Origin: a bacterium
Lineage (GTDB): Bacteria; Actinomycetota; Thermoleophilia; Solirubrobacterales; Solirubrobacteraceae
DNA: 64,000 nt
Direction of reading: 5' to 3'
Assembly: GCA_021323635.1 (NCBI GenBank)
Contig: JAJPKQ010000004.1
Span: forward strand, 1 to 64,000
Of the stretch, positions 17,864 to 26,659 are shown one piece after another. The translations under genes were made by a program, and so were the position numbers. The notes beneath the pieces were generated by a model. It searched no databases. It saw only the letters and a list, made by a program, of their open reading frames with translations, and was not told the origin of the DNA. Numbering within the stretch: the first letter of the stretch is position 1; each line of letters opens with the position of its first letter.

Positions 17864-19342
17864 CTAGCGCGGAACGAACTCGGGCACCTCGAGCTCGCCG
17901 ACCGCAAGGGAGCGCTCCGCAGCGCCGGAGGAGCGCGCTCCGGGCGCGCTGGTGCGACGGATGCGCACTTCGCCGGCCGGCTCGCGCAGCTCCGCGCGCC
18001 CCAGACGCGAGTCGCGCCCATAGCCGGTCGCGACGACGGTCACCCAGACCTGCTCGTCAAGCTTCTCATCGACCATCGCCCCGAAGATGATGTTCGCCTC
18101 CTTATGGGCCGCCTCGGAGACCGCGCGCGCAGCGTCGTTGACCTCCCACAGCGAGAGGTCCGGACCCCCGGTGATCGAGAGCAGGATCGAGCGCGCGCCG
18201 TCCATCGAGATCTCCAGGAGCGGCGAGGCGATCGCCTGCTGCGCCGCCTCGATCGCACGATTCTCGCCGACGCCCATCCCGATCCCGAGCAGCGCATTGC
18301 CGGCATTGGACATGATCGTGCGCACGTCGGCGAAGTCGAGGTTGATCAGGCCAGGCAGCGTCACCAGGTCGGAGATTCCCTGGACGCCCTGGCGCAGGAC
18401 GTCATCCGCGACACGGAAGGCGTCGACCATCGTCGTCTGGCGGTCGAGCACCGAGAGCAGGCGATCGTTGGGAACCGTGATCAGGGTGTCGACCTCCTTG
18501 GCGAGATCGGCGATCCCCTCCTCGGCCTGCTTGATCCGCCGCGAGCCCTCAAAGCCGAAGGGCTTGGTGACGATCGCCACGGTCAGCGCGCCGACTTCGC
18601 GGGCGATGCGAGCGACGATCGGAGCGCCGCCGGTGCCCGTTCCGCCGCCCGCGCCTGCGGTCACGAAGATCATGTCCGACCCCTTCAGCAGCGCCTTGAT
18701 GCGGTCGTACTCTTCGCTGGCCGCCTGGCGCCCGAGACCGGGGTCAGCACCCGAGCCCAGGCCGCCGGTCGCGCTCTCGCCGATCTGCAGCGTCACATCG
18801 GCGGTCGACTGCTGCAGCGACTGCAGATCGGTGTTGATGGCGATGAACTCCACACCCGCCACCTCGGCCTCGACCATGCGGTTGACCGCGTTCACGCCGG
18901 CGCCGCCGACGCCGATCACGCGCAGCACCGGCTTGGCGTCGCGCCGCCGCTCCCCAGCTGCGCCTGCGTCCGCTGCGCCCTCCTGCAGCAGCGCGCGCTC
19001 CGCCGTCGTGGCGGCCCGCTCCATGATGTTCTCAGGGATCTCCTCGGAGAAGACTTCGCGCAGGCGCTCCTGCGGGCTGCGCAGCGCGCTCGGCGCCTCC
19101 TGCCCAGCGCTCTGCGGTGCGGCTGCCACCTCCGCGGTCGCGCGCGTCTGCGCCGGCTGCGCCGCGGGCTCGGTGCGGCCGGGCGTCCCGAGGGCGTCTC
19201 CCCGGTCCTCGGCGCCGCCCGCGCTCGCGGGCTCCCCGGAGGGCGGCGCGGGCGCCACGTGCTCCTCCTCGTCGGTGCGCCGGAACAGCGCCGCGAGCGG
19301 CCCTTCGCGCATGCTCGCCCGCTTCGTTCTCTTAGGATCCAT
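17864..19342 (-). CDS. ftsZ: cell division protein FtsZ with a long N-terminal extension
   Basis: Tubulin-like GTPase of the division ring, 492 aa from the ATG at 19342. The GTPase core begins at about residue 139 (VLRVIGVGGAGVNAVN). The tubulin signature GGGTGTG is at 232-238, the T7 catalytic loop NLDFADVR at 334-341, and the C-terminal peptide ELEVPEFVPR ends the protein. Most FtsZ have only 10-30 residues before the core; here about 137 precede it. They are acidic, Pro/Ala-rich and include a predicted helix near ERLREVFSEEIPENIMERA. The start codon overlaps the parA stop region by 11 nt. A start at 19312 would shorten the extension by only 10 residues. Confidence 0.93.
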   Translation of the reverse strand: MDPKRTKRASMREGPLAALFRRTDEEEHVAPAPPSGEPASAGGAEDRGDALGTPGRTEPAAQPAQTRATAEVAAAPQSAGQEAPSALRSPQERLREVFSEEIPENIMERAATTAERALLQEGAADAGAAGERRRDAKPVLRVIGVGGAGVNAVNRMVEAEVAGVEFIAINTDLQSLQQSTADVTLQIGESATGGLGSGADPGLGRQAASEEYDRIKALLKGSDMIFVTAGAGGGTGTGGAPIVARIAREVGALTVAIVTKPFGFEGSRRIKQAEEGIADLAKEVDTLITVPNDRLLSVLDRQTTMVDAFRVADDVLRQGVQGISDLVTLPGLINLDFADVRTIMSNAGNALLGIGMGVGENRAIEAAQQAIASPLLEISMDGARSILLSITGGPDLSLWEVNDAARAVSEAAHKEANIIFGAMVDEKLDEQVWVTVVATGYGRDSRLGRAELREPAGEVRIRRTSAPGARSSGAAERSLAVGELEVPEFVPR

Positions 19343-20096
19343 TTGCAAGCACCTCCTCCGCAAGCTTTCTATAGGACTGAGCGGCGGTACCGTCCGGCTC
19401 ATAGCGCAGCACCGACATCCCCTTCACAGGCGCCTCGGCGAAGCGGATCGTCTTGCGGATGCGCGAGGCAAAGACGCGATCGCCGAAGTTCTCCTCAAGG
19501 ATCTCGATCGCCTCCTTGGCATGCACCGTCCGCGAGTCGACGAGCGTCGGCAGGATGCCCTCGATCTCGACATCGGGGTTGAGGTTCTCGCGGATCATCG
19601 CGAGGGTGTTCTGGAGCTGAATCAGGCCGCGCATGGACAGATACTCGCACTGCACCGGGACGATCACCTTGTCCGCGGCCGTGAGCGCGTTGATCGTGAG
19701 CAGGCCGAGGCTCGGCGGCGTATCGATGCAGATGAAGTCATATTCCCCGAGGATAGGCTCCAGCGCCTTCTCCAGCGAGCGCTCGCGCCCAATCATCGTG
19801 GACATTGCGATCTCTGCGCCGGCCAGGTCGATCGACGCGCACGCGATGTCGACCTCGCGCCTGCGGATCACCTCGCGGATCGGCAGCCTGTGCACCAGCA
19901 CGTCGTACATCGATCGCTCCAGCGAGTCGGGGTCGATGCCCTGGGACATCGTGAGGTTGCCCTGCGGGTCCATGTCCACGCACAGCGCGCGCTGTCCGGC
20001 CTCTACGAAGGCCGCAGCGAGGTTGAGCGTCGTCGTCGTCTTGGCGACGCCCCCCTTCTGGTTTGCAAATGCTATGACCTTCGCCTTGACGCCCAA
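19332..20096 (-). CDS. parA: ParA/Soj-family ATPase
   Basis: 254 aa, with deviant Walker A KGGVAKTTTTLN, Walker A' VDMDPQGNLT and Walker B IDTPPSLG, all as in chromosomal ParA/Soj. These proteins bind DNA as ATP dimers and position chromosome origins or other cargo. No parB or parS is evident nearby. Instead its 3' end overlaps ftsZ by 11 nt, so the two are co-translated; a role in division-site positioning is inferred, as for MipZ/PomZ-type relatives. It is divergent from the ArsA-like gene with a 167-bp gap. Confidence 0.9.
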   Translation of the reverse strand: MGVKAKVIAFANQKGGVAKTTTTLNLAAAFVEAGQRALCVDMDPQGNLTMSQGIDPDSLERSMYDVLVHRLPIREVIRRREVDIACASIDLAGAEIAMSTMIGRERSLEKALEPILGEYDFICIDTPPSLGLLTINALTAADKVIVPVQCEYLSMRGLIQLQNTLAMIRENLNPDVEIEGILPTLVDSRTVHAKEAIEILEENFGDRVFASRIRKTIRFAEAPVKGMSVLRYEPDGTAAQSYRKLAEEVLANGS

Positions 20097-20250
20097 GCCT
20101 TGCTCCGTTCTCTGCCGCTTTGCACCAGCTCCATCGGTGAGGTTATTCGCAGGGCGATAGCGGATTCCTGCAAGCCCGCGCGCGCTTCCGCGGGCGCCAG
20201 GGCGAGCATCGGCGTGGGCGTCCGATGAGGCCGCCCGGCGCGCGGCGGCC

Positions 20251-20256
20251 TAGGAT
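20251..20256 (+). promoter_or_regulatory. -10-like hexamer of a leaderless start
   Basis: TAGGAT ends 7 nt before the ATG at 20264 and is the main reason for choosing that start over the ATG at 20225. Confidence 0.4.
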
Positions 20257-20263
20257 CGGCGCG

Positions 20264-21538
20264 ATGGCGCCAGGCACAGCAGGCGAGCGCGAGCGCGCAG
20301 ATCGAGCGGCTGCGCGCGCTGCGCACGGCGTCGGGCAGCTGCGCGAGCGCCTGGAGGGCAAGCGCATCTGCATCTGCGCAGGCCCGGGCGGCGTGGGCAA
20401 GACGACCGTCTCCGCCGCGCTTGCGCTGGGGCTGGCGGCCGAGGGCCGCAGGGTCGCGGTGGTCACGATCGACCCCGCGCGCCGGTTGGCCGGAGCGCTC
20501 GGGCTGCGCCCCGGCCATCCCGCCGGCCCCAAGGCGGCCGGAGCGCCCCTGCAGGTGCCGGCCGCACTGCTGGAGGCGGCGGGGATCGAGCTCGCCGGGG
20601 AGCTGTGGGCGGTGACCCTGGAGGCCCGCGGCACCTTCGATCGCCTGGTGGAGGAGCTTGCCCCGGATCGGCGCACGCGCGAAGCTGTGCGCAGCAACCG
20701 CGTCTACCGCGAGCTGATCGCCGGCGAGGCAGGCTCCCAGGAGATCGCCGCGGTCGCGGAGCTCTATGCGCTTGCGCGCTCCGGGCGCTTCGAGGCGATA
20801 GTGCTCGACACGCCCCCGGCGGTGCACGCGATCGACTTCCTGGAAGCGCCCGCCAAGCTGGCATCGTTCCTGGAGAGCCGCGCGATCGCGATGTTCCTAG
20901 CCGCCGCCGGCGTGCAGGAGGATGAGGCGCCCGCCGCCGGCGGTGGGCGAGCCCGCTCGGTGGCGCGCGCGCTGCCGCGCGCGATCAGAACACGCGCGCT
21001 CTCCTCGGCCACGGCGATCCTGCTTGCGCTCTTCGCCCGCGCAACCGGACTCGAGGTCGTCAGCGAGCTTGCGGACTTCCTGCGCGTGATCGCACTTGCC
21101 GGGGACCCGCTGCGCGCTCGGGCACACGCCGTCGAGGCGCTGCTGCGTGAGGACGACGCGACCTTCCTGATCGTGACCACGCCCGAGCACGGCCCGGCGC
21201 GGGAGGCGCAGGCGCTCCATCAGCGCCTGCTTGACCTCGGCCTCCCCTACGGCGGCCTGGTGGTCAATCGCGTCCACAGCGGCCAGGCGCCATCGCTGTC
21301 GGAGGCGCGCGCGCGGGCAAGCCTGGCGCGCGTGGCGGGAGTCAAGATGGGCGCACGCCTCGCTGCCAACCTTTCAGACTTTGCGAAGCTCGCACAGGGC
21401 GACGCAGCCGTGGTCGAGGCCCTCTGCGACTCCCTGGCGGAGGGCGCGCCCATCTGCGTGCCGCAGGTGGAGGGGGAGATCGAAGACCTGCGGGCGCTCG
21501 CCGATCTCGCGCAGAGGCTCCTCGGCGCAGGGGAGTGA
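20264..21538 (+). CDS. ArsA/Get3-family ATPase
   Basis: 424-aa SIMIBI ATPase. The P-loop is CAGPGGVGKTTVSAALALGLA, followed by VVTIDPARRLAGALG; VLDTPPAVHAIDFLEAPAKL is the switch II and downstream region typical of actinobacterial ArsA-like proteins. No arsenite-binding Cys set is apparent, and arsB or other arsenic genes are absent, so arsenic transport is unlikely. Actinobacteria often carry such ATPases in pairs next to WhiB; no partner or whiB is seen here. Client unknown. Confidence 0.85.
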   Translation: MAPGTAGERERADRAAARAAHGVGQLRERLEGKRICICAGPGGVGKTTVSAALALGLAAEGRRVAVVTIDPARRLAGALGLRPGHPAGPKAAGAPLQVPAALLEAAGIELAGELWAVTLEARGTFDRLVEELAPDRRTREAVRSNRVYRELIAGEAGSQEIAAVAELYALARSGRFEAIVLDTPPAVHAIDFLEAPAKLASFLESRAIAMFLAAAGVQEDEAPAAGGGRARSVARALPRAIRTRALSSATAILLALFARATGLEVVSELADFLRVIALAGDPLRARAHAVEALLREDDATFLIVTTPEHGPAREAQALHQRLLDLGLPYGGLVVNRVHSGQAPSLSEARARASLARVAGVKMGARLAANLSDFAKLAQGDAAVVEALCDSLAEGAPICVPQVEGEIEDLRALADLAQRLLGAGE

Positions 21539-21567
21539 CCTACGGGTGGGGCGGTAGCAGGCCAGCC

Positions 21568-22950
21568 CTAGCGCCCGGGCGCGGTGATCGTCGGCTCCGG
21601 CACGACGCTCGCATCCTTGCGGCGATCGAAACGCGCGCGGCGGATCGTCGGGGCGATCGCGGCCTGCTCGCCGCTCTCCTGCACCGCCCGCTCGCGCTCG
21701 GCAAGCTCGGCAGCGAGGATCGCGTCGGCAAGCTGCGCGAGGCCCGGCTCCAGATGGCCGCAGATCACGTCGCGAAGCAGGGCGCGCAGATGTCCGGCAA
21801 GCATGCGCACCAGCTCCTCCTCCGCGGCGCTCAAACGGGTCTTGCCCATGATCACCGCGCGCTCGAGCGCGTGCGCTCCGGAGACGAGCTCGACCAGCTC
21901 GCCGCGCTCCTCGCGCCTGGCGCAGAGCGCCGCGAGTCGACCCGCCAGCGCTCCGCGCGCGTCACCCTCCGGCTCAAGCAGGGCACGTAGTGCCAGCAGG
22001 TAGTCGCTGAGCGCCTCCGCCTCGCTCTCGCGCCCGCAGCCGAGCTCGTAGCGGGCTAGCGCCCACGCGATCGGTCCCTGGGCGGGACGCCGACGCGCGA
22101 TCAGCGAGCAGAACGCGCGCAGCTCGTCCTCCTGGCCATCACGGATCACGAGCATTCCGTGCGGGCGCCCCGCGCCCGCTGTCGCAAATGCTCGCCAGCG
22201 TCCCTGCGCGATGCGCAGATAGCCGATGTCGCCGAGCGCGACGCGACCGTCGCCGAAGAGCCGCAGCGCGCACAGCAGCTCCTGGAAGGCCGCGCGCGCC
22301 CGCTGCTGCGCGCTGCGCCGCTCCTGCTCGCTGCCGCGGTAGATGACGAGCAATGGGGCCGTGCCGTCGTCGGGCCCGGTCGGCAGCAGCTCCTCAGGAG
22401 CCTCGACTGCGGCATCGGCGCGTGCGATCGACAGGCCGCCGGCGAGCGCGATCTCCGGCACCGCGATCATCACCCCATGAAGCGTCCCGATCGCAGCGGC
22501 GCCCCCGCCCGAGCCGCCTGTGCGCGCTTCCAGCGCCGAGAGCGCGCGCTCCACGCGCTCGCGGTGGAGGATAAAGTCCGTCTGCTCAGCGAACACCTCC
22601 TCCAGGAGCATCCACAGCGCAACCTGGGCAAGGCCGCGGCGACCGCGGCGCGCAGCCTCCCAGCGACCACCGCGCCCATCATCGCCGACGTAGAGCTCAA
22701 GGCCGGGGATCAGTTCGACCGCAGCGGTCGCGCGCGCATAGCTCGTCAGCCCGGCGAGCGCGCGCCAGCGCTCGCCGATGTACTCGCTCGTGAGCGGCCG
22801 GCAGCAGTAGAGCGCCGCATGGCGCGAGCGCGAGCCGCGGCGCTCGAGCTCGAGCGGCACCTCCGCGCCCCCTTCAACATCGGTCTGCAGATAGCGGGCG
22901 GCCTCCTCGAGAAAGTCGATCAGGGCCTCTTCAAGCGGCTTGGAGCGCAC
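21568..22950 (-). CDS. uncharacterised protein with possible C-terminal HEPN-like helical domain
   Basis: About 460 aa from a GTG at 22950; further upstream the frame is Arg/Ala nonsense lying antisense-in-frame over the HxlR gene, so it was excluded. The N-terminal half contains ALYCCRPLTSEYIGERW and a helical region; the centre has HGVMIAVPEIAL and PLLVIYRGSEQERRSAQ. The C-terminal part, ALARYELGCGRESEAEALSDY followed by LLALRALLEPEG and LAGRLAALCA, resembles by eye the helical ApeA/HEPN-like pattern with an 'L.ALE.LL' helix. No catalytic RxxxxH motif is certain. Function unknown. Confidence 0.6.
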   Translation of the reverse strand: MRSKPLEEALIDFLEEAARYLQTDVEGGAEVPLELERRGSRSRHAALYCCRPLTSEYIGERWRALAGLTSYARATAAVELIPGLELYVGDDGRGGRWEAARRGRRGLAQVALWMLLEEVFAEQTDFILHRERVERALSALEARTGGSGGGAAAIGTLHGVMIAVPEIALAGGLSIARADAAVEAPEELLPTGPDDGTAPLLVIYRGSEQERRSAQQRARAAFQELLCALRLFGDGRVALGDIGYLRIAQGRWRAFATAGAGRPHGMLVIRDGQEDELRAFCSLIARRRPAQGPIAWALARYELGCGRESEAEALSDYLLALRALLEPEGDARGALAGRLAALCARREERGELVELVSGAHALERAVIMGKTRLSAAEEELVRMLAGHLRALLRDVICGHLEPGLAQLADAILAAELAERERAVQESGEQAAIAPTIRRARFDRRKDASVVPEPTITAPGR

Positions 22951-23009
22951 AGTGCGCGCTTCGCCGCGCGCCGCCCAGATCCTTCCCGCCGCACCCGGCC
23001 TTGCAGCGC

Positions 23010-23390
23010 TCAGGCGGCCTCGAGCGCTCGCGCGCCGGCTGTGCGCGGAGCCCGCGCCGGGCGATCGCCGCAGTCGGGCAGCTCGGCAAGCCACTGTTCG
23101 CCGTATTCGCGCATGGCGGCGATGATCGGCAGCAGCGCCTCGCCCTTCGCGGTCAGCAGATAGGCGCCACGACCACCAGGATCGCCCTCGCGCCGGTGAT
23201 CGACGACGCCCTCGCGCTCGAGCTCGCGCAGGCGCAGCGAAAGCGTGCGCGGGCTGATGCCGGCAAGCGCGCGTTCGAGCTCGCAGAAGCGGCAGCTGCC
23301 GCCCGCAAGCTCGCGCACGATGAGCAACGTCCACTTGGTGCAGACGATCTCCGCGGTCTTGCAGACCGGACAGCTCTCATCGACAGGCAT
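23010..23390 (-). CDS. HxlR-family transcriptional regulator
   Basis: 126-aa winged helix protein. Features are the N-terminal CPVCKTAEIVCTKWTLLIVREL segment, the recognition helix ISPRTLSLRLRELE and the wing, then LTAKGEALLPII and YGEQW, as in HxlR/YodB/HypR. Several members sense electrophiles or disulfide stress through the N-terminal Cys; Cys residues are present here at about positions 7, 10, 17, 33 and 36. The upstream 20 bp are unusually AT-rich and contain a candidate operator and promoter. Likely target: itself or the same-strand unknown gene downstream. Confidence 0.9.
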   Translation of the reverse strand: MPVDESCPVCKTAEIVCTKWTLLIVRELAGGSCRFCELERALAGISPRTLSLRLRELEREGVVDHRREGDPGGRGAYLLTAKGEALLPIIAAMREYGEQWLAELPDCGDRPARAPRTAGARALEAA

Positions 23391-23412
23391 CTAAGACCAT
23401 ACTTTACTAAAT
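23391..23412 (-). promoter_or_regulatory. AT-rich promoter/operator of the HxlR gene
   Basis: In a region of about 70% GC these 22 bases are mostly A/T. On the minus strand they contain TAGTAAAGTATGGT directly before the ATG, with TAAAGT 10 nt and TATGGT 5 nt from the start. The imperfect TAGTAAAG-type symmetry resembles the short dyads bound by HxlR-family proteins. Confidence 0.45.
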
Positions 23413-23505
23413 GAAGCAAGCCTTCGCCGAGCCGGGGCGATGGCGCAAGGCGAGCGGCCCAGGATGTCCTGCCCGCAGAGCGCGACGGCGCAGAGTCGGA
23501 ATCTG

Positions 23506-25269
23506 CTACGCGCCTGCGCCCGGGGTCAGGCCACCGCCCGGCGCACCGGCATCCGACGCGGGGGCGCCCGCAAGGGCAGGCGAGGCGCCAAAGGTGATCG
23601 GCGGCGTGGCGGCGCTGTCAAGCGCCTGCTCGGGCGGCGTTGTCGGGGCCGCGCCGGGGCTGAGGCCGGCAAGCGGAGCGGCGGAGGCGGCGCCTGCGGA
23701 CGGGGCGAGCGGCGGGGCGGCGCCGGGCGATAGCTGCGCGGTTGCGCTCGCAGCCGGGGCTGCGCCGCTGCCGGGGGCAGCGGGGGCCGCCGGGGAGGCC
23801 CCGGGCACGGCGATGGCGGCCGCAGGCAGGGCGGTGGCCGAGTCGCCGCTGCCCGGCGGCGCCGGCGCCGCTGCAGGCGCCTGTGGCATAGAGGCGGCCG
23901 CCGGGCGCCCCGGCGCAGCGGCGAGCACCGGCGTCGGTGGCGCAAGGGAAGGCGCCTGGGCCGGTGTCGGGGCAGCAGCTGCGCTCGGCGCAACCACAGG
24001 CGGCCCGGCCGGCGGCGGCCCCTGCGGCATCGCCGCAGCGGCGCCCGCGACCAGGCCCGAGGCGGCATGGGACCCGTTTCCGTTGCCGTTGCCGTTGCCG
24101 TTGCCGACCGCGGTGGCGTGGGCGGGCTGGCCCGTCGGCGCTGCCGTGGCCGCGGCTTCCTTCTGAGCGCGCTCGACGTCCTCCATCGTCGTGCCGCGCT
24201 TGCCGTCGGCTTCGACAAGCAGCTTGAAGTCGTGCGGGCTCGTGGCGATGCGCATCGCCTCCTCGAACTCCACCCGTCCGGCCTTGACATGCTTGAAGAG
24301 CGCCTGGTCGAAGGTCTGCATGCCGTAGTAGGAGCCGCTGAAGATCACGTCGCGGAGCTTGCCGATCTGCTCGGGATCCTTGATCATGTCGTGCACACGC
24401 CCGGTCATGCGCAGGATCTCGCAGACCGCCACCCTCCCGCCGTCGCGTGAGCGCACCAGCCGCTGCGAGATCACGCCCTTCAGGGTCCCGGCGATCATCG
24501 AGCGCGCCTGATTGTGCTGATGGGGCGGGAAGAAGTCAAGGATGCGGTTGATCGACTCCGAGGCGTCGAGGGTGTGGACGGTCGAGAGCACCAGGTGCCC
24601 CGTCTCGGCGGCTGAGAGCGCCGCGCGGACGGTCTCCTCGTCGCGCATCTCGCCGATCAGGATCACATCGGGGTCCTGCCGCAGCACGCGTCGCATCGCG
24701 CGTCCGAAGGAAGCCGTGTCCATGCCGACTTCGCGCTGGTTGATTGCCGAGCGCTTGTCCATGTGCACGTACTCGATCGGATCCTCGATCGTCACGATGT
24801 GCTTGGCCATGGTCGCGTTGATGTGGTCGATCATCGCCGCAAGCGTCGTCGACTTGCCTGACCCCGTCGTCCCGGTCAGCAGGATGATGCCGCGCTCCTC
24901 CTCGGCCAGCTCGCGCACCACCGGCGGAAGCTGGAGGTCTTCGATCGTGCGGATCGCGTTGGGAATCGCGCGGAAGGCAAGCGAGATCATCCCGCGCTGG
25001 CGGTACGCGTTGACGCGAAAGCGCGAGAGCTCCTTGATCTCAAAGGAGAAGTCAGCCTCGTTCTCCTCGGCGAATTCGCGCCGCTTGAAGTCGTCTGGAA
25101 GCACGGCCTCAAGCGCCGCCTGCGTCTCCTCTTCGCTCAGGGCAGCTTCGCCGTCGAGGGCGGAGAGCTCGCCGTTGATCCGGTAGAGCGGCGGCGCGGC
25201 CACCTTCAGATGCAGATCCGAGCCGCCGCGCGCGATCAGCTTTCTCAGTGCCTCCTGAACCTCGAACAT
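23506..25269 (-). CDS. pilT: PilT-type type IV pilus retraction ATPase with long Pro/Ala tail
   Basis: 587 aa. Residues 1-350 are a complete PilT: N-terminal GGSDLHLKV, Walker A GTTGSGKST (133-141), Asp box TIEDPIEYVH, Walker B DPDVILIGEMRD, His box STVHTLDA, and the PilT AIRNLIRE-like C-terminal region replaced by GSYYGMQTFDQAL. PilT powers pilus disassembly and twitching. From about residue 372 a tail of over 200 residues follows, with a (Gly-Asn)n stretch and then Pro/Ala/Gly-rich sequence, absent from usual PilT (about 350 aa). No other pilus genes are nearby; it lies next to rpoD. Confidence 0.9.
   Translation of the reverse strand: MFEVQEALRKLIARGGSDLHLKVAAPPLYRINGELSALDGEAALSEEETQAALEAVLPDDFKRREFAEENEADFSFEIKELSRFRVNAYRQRGMISLAFRAIPNAIRTIEDLQLPPVVRELAEEERGIILLTGTTGSGKSTTLAAMIDHINATMAKHIVTIEDPIEYVHMDKRSAINQREVGMDTASFGRAMRRVLRQDPDVILIGEMRDEETVRAALSAAETGHLVLSTVHTLDASESINRILDFFPPHQHNQARSMIAGTLKGVISQRLVRSRDGGRVAVCEILRMTGRVHDMIKDPEQIGKLRDVIFSGSYYGMQTFDQALFKHVKAGRVEFEEAMRIATSPHDFKLLVEADGKRGTTMEDVERAQKEAAATAAPTGQPAHATAVGNGNGNGNGNGSHAASGLVAGAAAAMPQGPPPAGPPVVAPSAAAAPTPAQAPSLAPPTPVLAAAPGRPAAASMPQAPAAAPAPPGSGDSATALPAAAIAVPGASPAAPAAPGSGAAPAASATAQLSPGAAPPLAPSAGAASAAPLAGLSPGAAPTTPPEQALDSAATPPITFGASPALAGAPASDAGAPGGGLTPGAGA
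24076..24105. repeat. 6-bp tandem repeat in pilT coding Gly-Asn
   Basis: Five GTTGCC units in tandem (the first is GTTTCC) give the (Gly-Asn)n stretch at the start of the PilT tail on the minus strand. Unit gain or loss would stay in frame. Confidence 0.8.
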
Positions 25270-25341
25270 CGCGGCTGCGATCGGCAGCGGCGGCCGCGTT
25301 CTTGAGGCGCCGGCGCGGAAGCTGGACGATCTACCCGCCGC

Positions 25342-26445
25342 TCAGGCGACTTCGCGCAGCTTCTGAGACTCGGCGAGCGTCTGGAGCTTCTTCAGCGACT
25401 GGTTCTCGATCTGGCGAATCCGCTCACGGGTGACGTTGAACGTGCGTCCGACCTCATCGAGCGTGCGCGGCTGCTCGCCACCCAGCCCGTAGCGCAGCTC
25501 GAGCACCCGACGCTCGCGATAGGAGAGGTTCTCGAGCGCGGAGCGCAGCGCCTCCTTGGTGAGGATTTCCGCCGCGCGCTCGTAGGGCGACTCGGCACGC
25601 TCGTCGGCGATGAACTGACCAAACTCCGACTCCTCCTCGTCGCCGACCGGCTTCTCGAGCGACACCGGCGCCTGGGCGGAGCGTCGGATCGCATCAACCT
25701 CTTCGGGGTCGATGTCGGTAACCGCCGCGATCTCCTCGGGCGTCGGTTCCCGCCCCAGCTCGGTCACCAGCTTGCGCTCGGCGCGCCCGATCTTGTTGAG
25801 CTTCTCGACCACATGCACGGGAATGCGTATCGTGCGCGCCTTGTCCGCAAGCGCGCGCGCGATCGCCTGGCGAATCCACCAGGTCGCGTAGGTGGAGAAC
25901 TTGAAGCCCTTGCGATAGTCGAACTTCTCCGCCGCGCGCACGAGGCCGAGGGTGCCCTCCTGGATCAGGTCGAGAAACGGCAGGCCCTGGTTGCGATAGT
26001 TCTTTGCGATCGAGACCACCAGCCGCAGGTTGGACTCGACCATCTTTTGCTTGGCGTCCAGATCGCCGCGCTCGATCCGCCGTGCGAGGTCGACCTCCTC
26101 CTGGGCGGTCAGCAGCCGCACCTTGCCGATGTCCTTGAGGAACAGCTGCAGCGAGTCGGTGGTCATGTCCGGCTTGAGGTCGAGCGCGGTCTTGGCCTTG
26201 CGGCGACTCCTGCCGTCGGGAGCCCGTTCGACTTCGAGCGCGGCGGCGGTAGCCGGGTCGATGTCCTCGACAAGCTCGATCTCCAGACGCTCGATGAAGC
26301 CGTGGAGCTCCTCGATGTCCGACTCGTCCAGATCGAGGTCCGCGGTGGCGGCAACGATCTCTGCGTAGGTCAGCACCCCGAACTGCTGGCCCTTTGCCAG
26401 CAGCCCCTTGATCTCATCGAGTTCCTGGAATTCCGCTACCGACAT
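25342..26445 (-). CDS. rpoD: principal RNA polymerase sigma factor (sigma-70 group 1)
   Basis: 367 aa from the ATG at 26445, preceded by GGAG about 12 nt upstream; a GTG at 26481 would add 12 residues. A region 1.1-like acidic domain ([19 protein letters not shown]) is followed by region 1.2 ([11 protein letters not shown]), region 2 ([38 protein letters not shown]), region 3 and region 4.2 ([20 protein letters not shown]). This is the full set of a housekeeping sigma, RpoD/SigA/HrdB type. It is probably the factor reading the TAnnnT hexamers seen at many starts here. Confidence 0.95.
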   Translation of the reverse strand: MSVAEFQELDEIKGLLAKGQQFGVLTYAEIVAATADLDLDESDIEELHGFIERLEIELVEDIDPATAAALEVERAPDGRSRRKAKTALDLKPDMTTDSLQLFLKDIGKVRLLTAQEEVDLARRIERGDLDAKQKMVESNLRLVVSIAKNYRNQGLPFLDLIQEGTLGLVRAAEKFDYRKGFKFSTYATWWIRQAIARALADKARTIRIPVHVVEKLNKIGRAERKLVTELGREPTPEEIAAVTDIDPEEVDAIRRSAQAPVSLEKPVGDEEESEFGQFIADERAESPYERAAEILTKEALRSALENLSYRERRVLELRYGLGGEQPRTLDEVGRTFNVTRERIRQIENQSLKKLQTLAESQKLREVA

Positions 26446-26659
26446 CACTCTCACTTTCTCCGTCGCAGAGCCTTCAGGCACAGTCCTCGGCTTGTCCTAC
26501 CAGCAGCGCCGGCAGCGGCCGACGCGATGCTTCTCATTCTTAGCGCGCAGCGCTCTGCGCGGCGCGCACTACCATGCTAACGCGAACTCTGCTCCTTTCG
26601 GGGCCAATCCTGCGGATCGGCAGCGCATGCGCGAGCAATCTGCGCGATCATTGCGGCAG

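Noticed and set aside
20264-21538. arsenite efflux ATPase
   Set aside because: No arsB, arsR or arsC is nearby and no Cys triad is visible; the family name alone does not imply arsenic transport.
24076-24105. possible CRISPR or larger repeat array
   Set aside because: Units are only 6 bp without spacers and lie inside the pilT coding frame as Gly-Asn codons.
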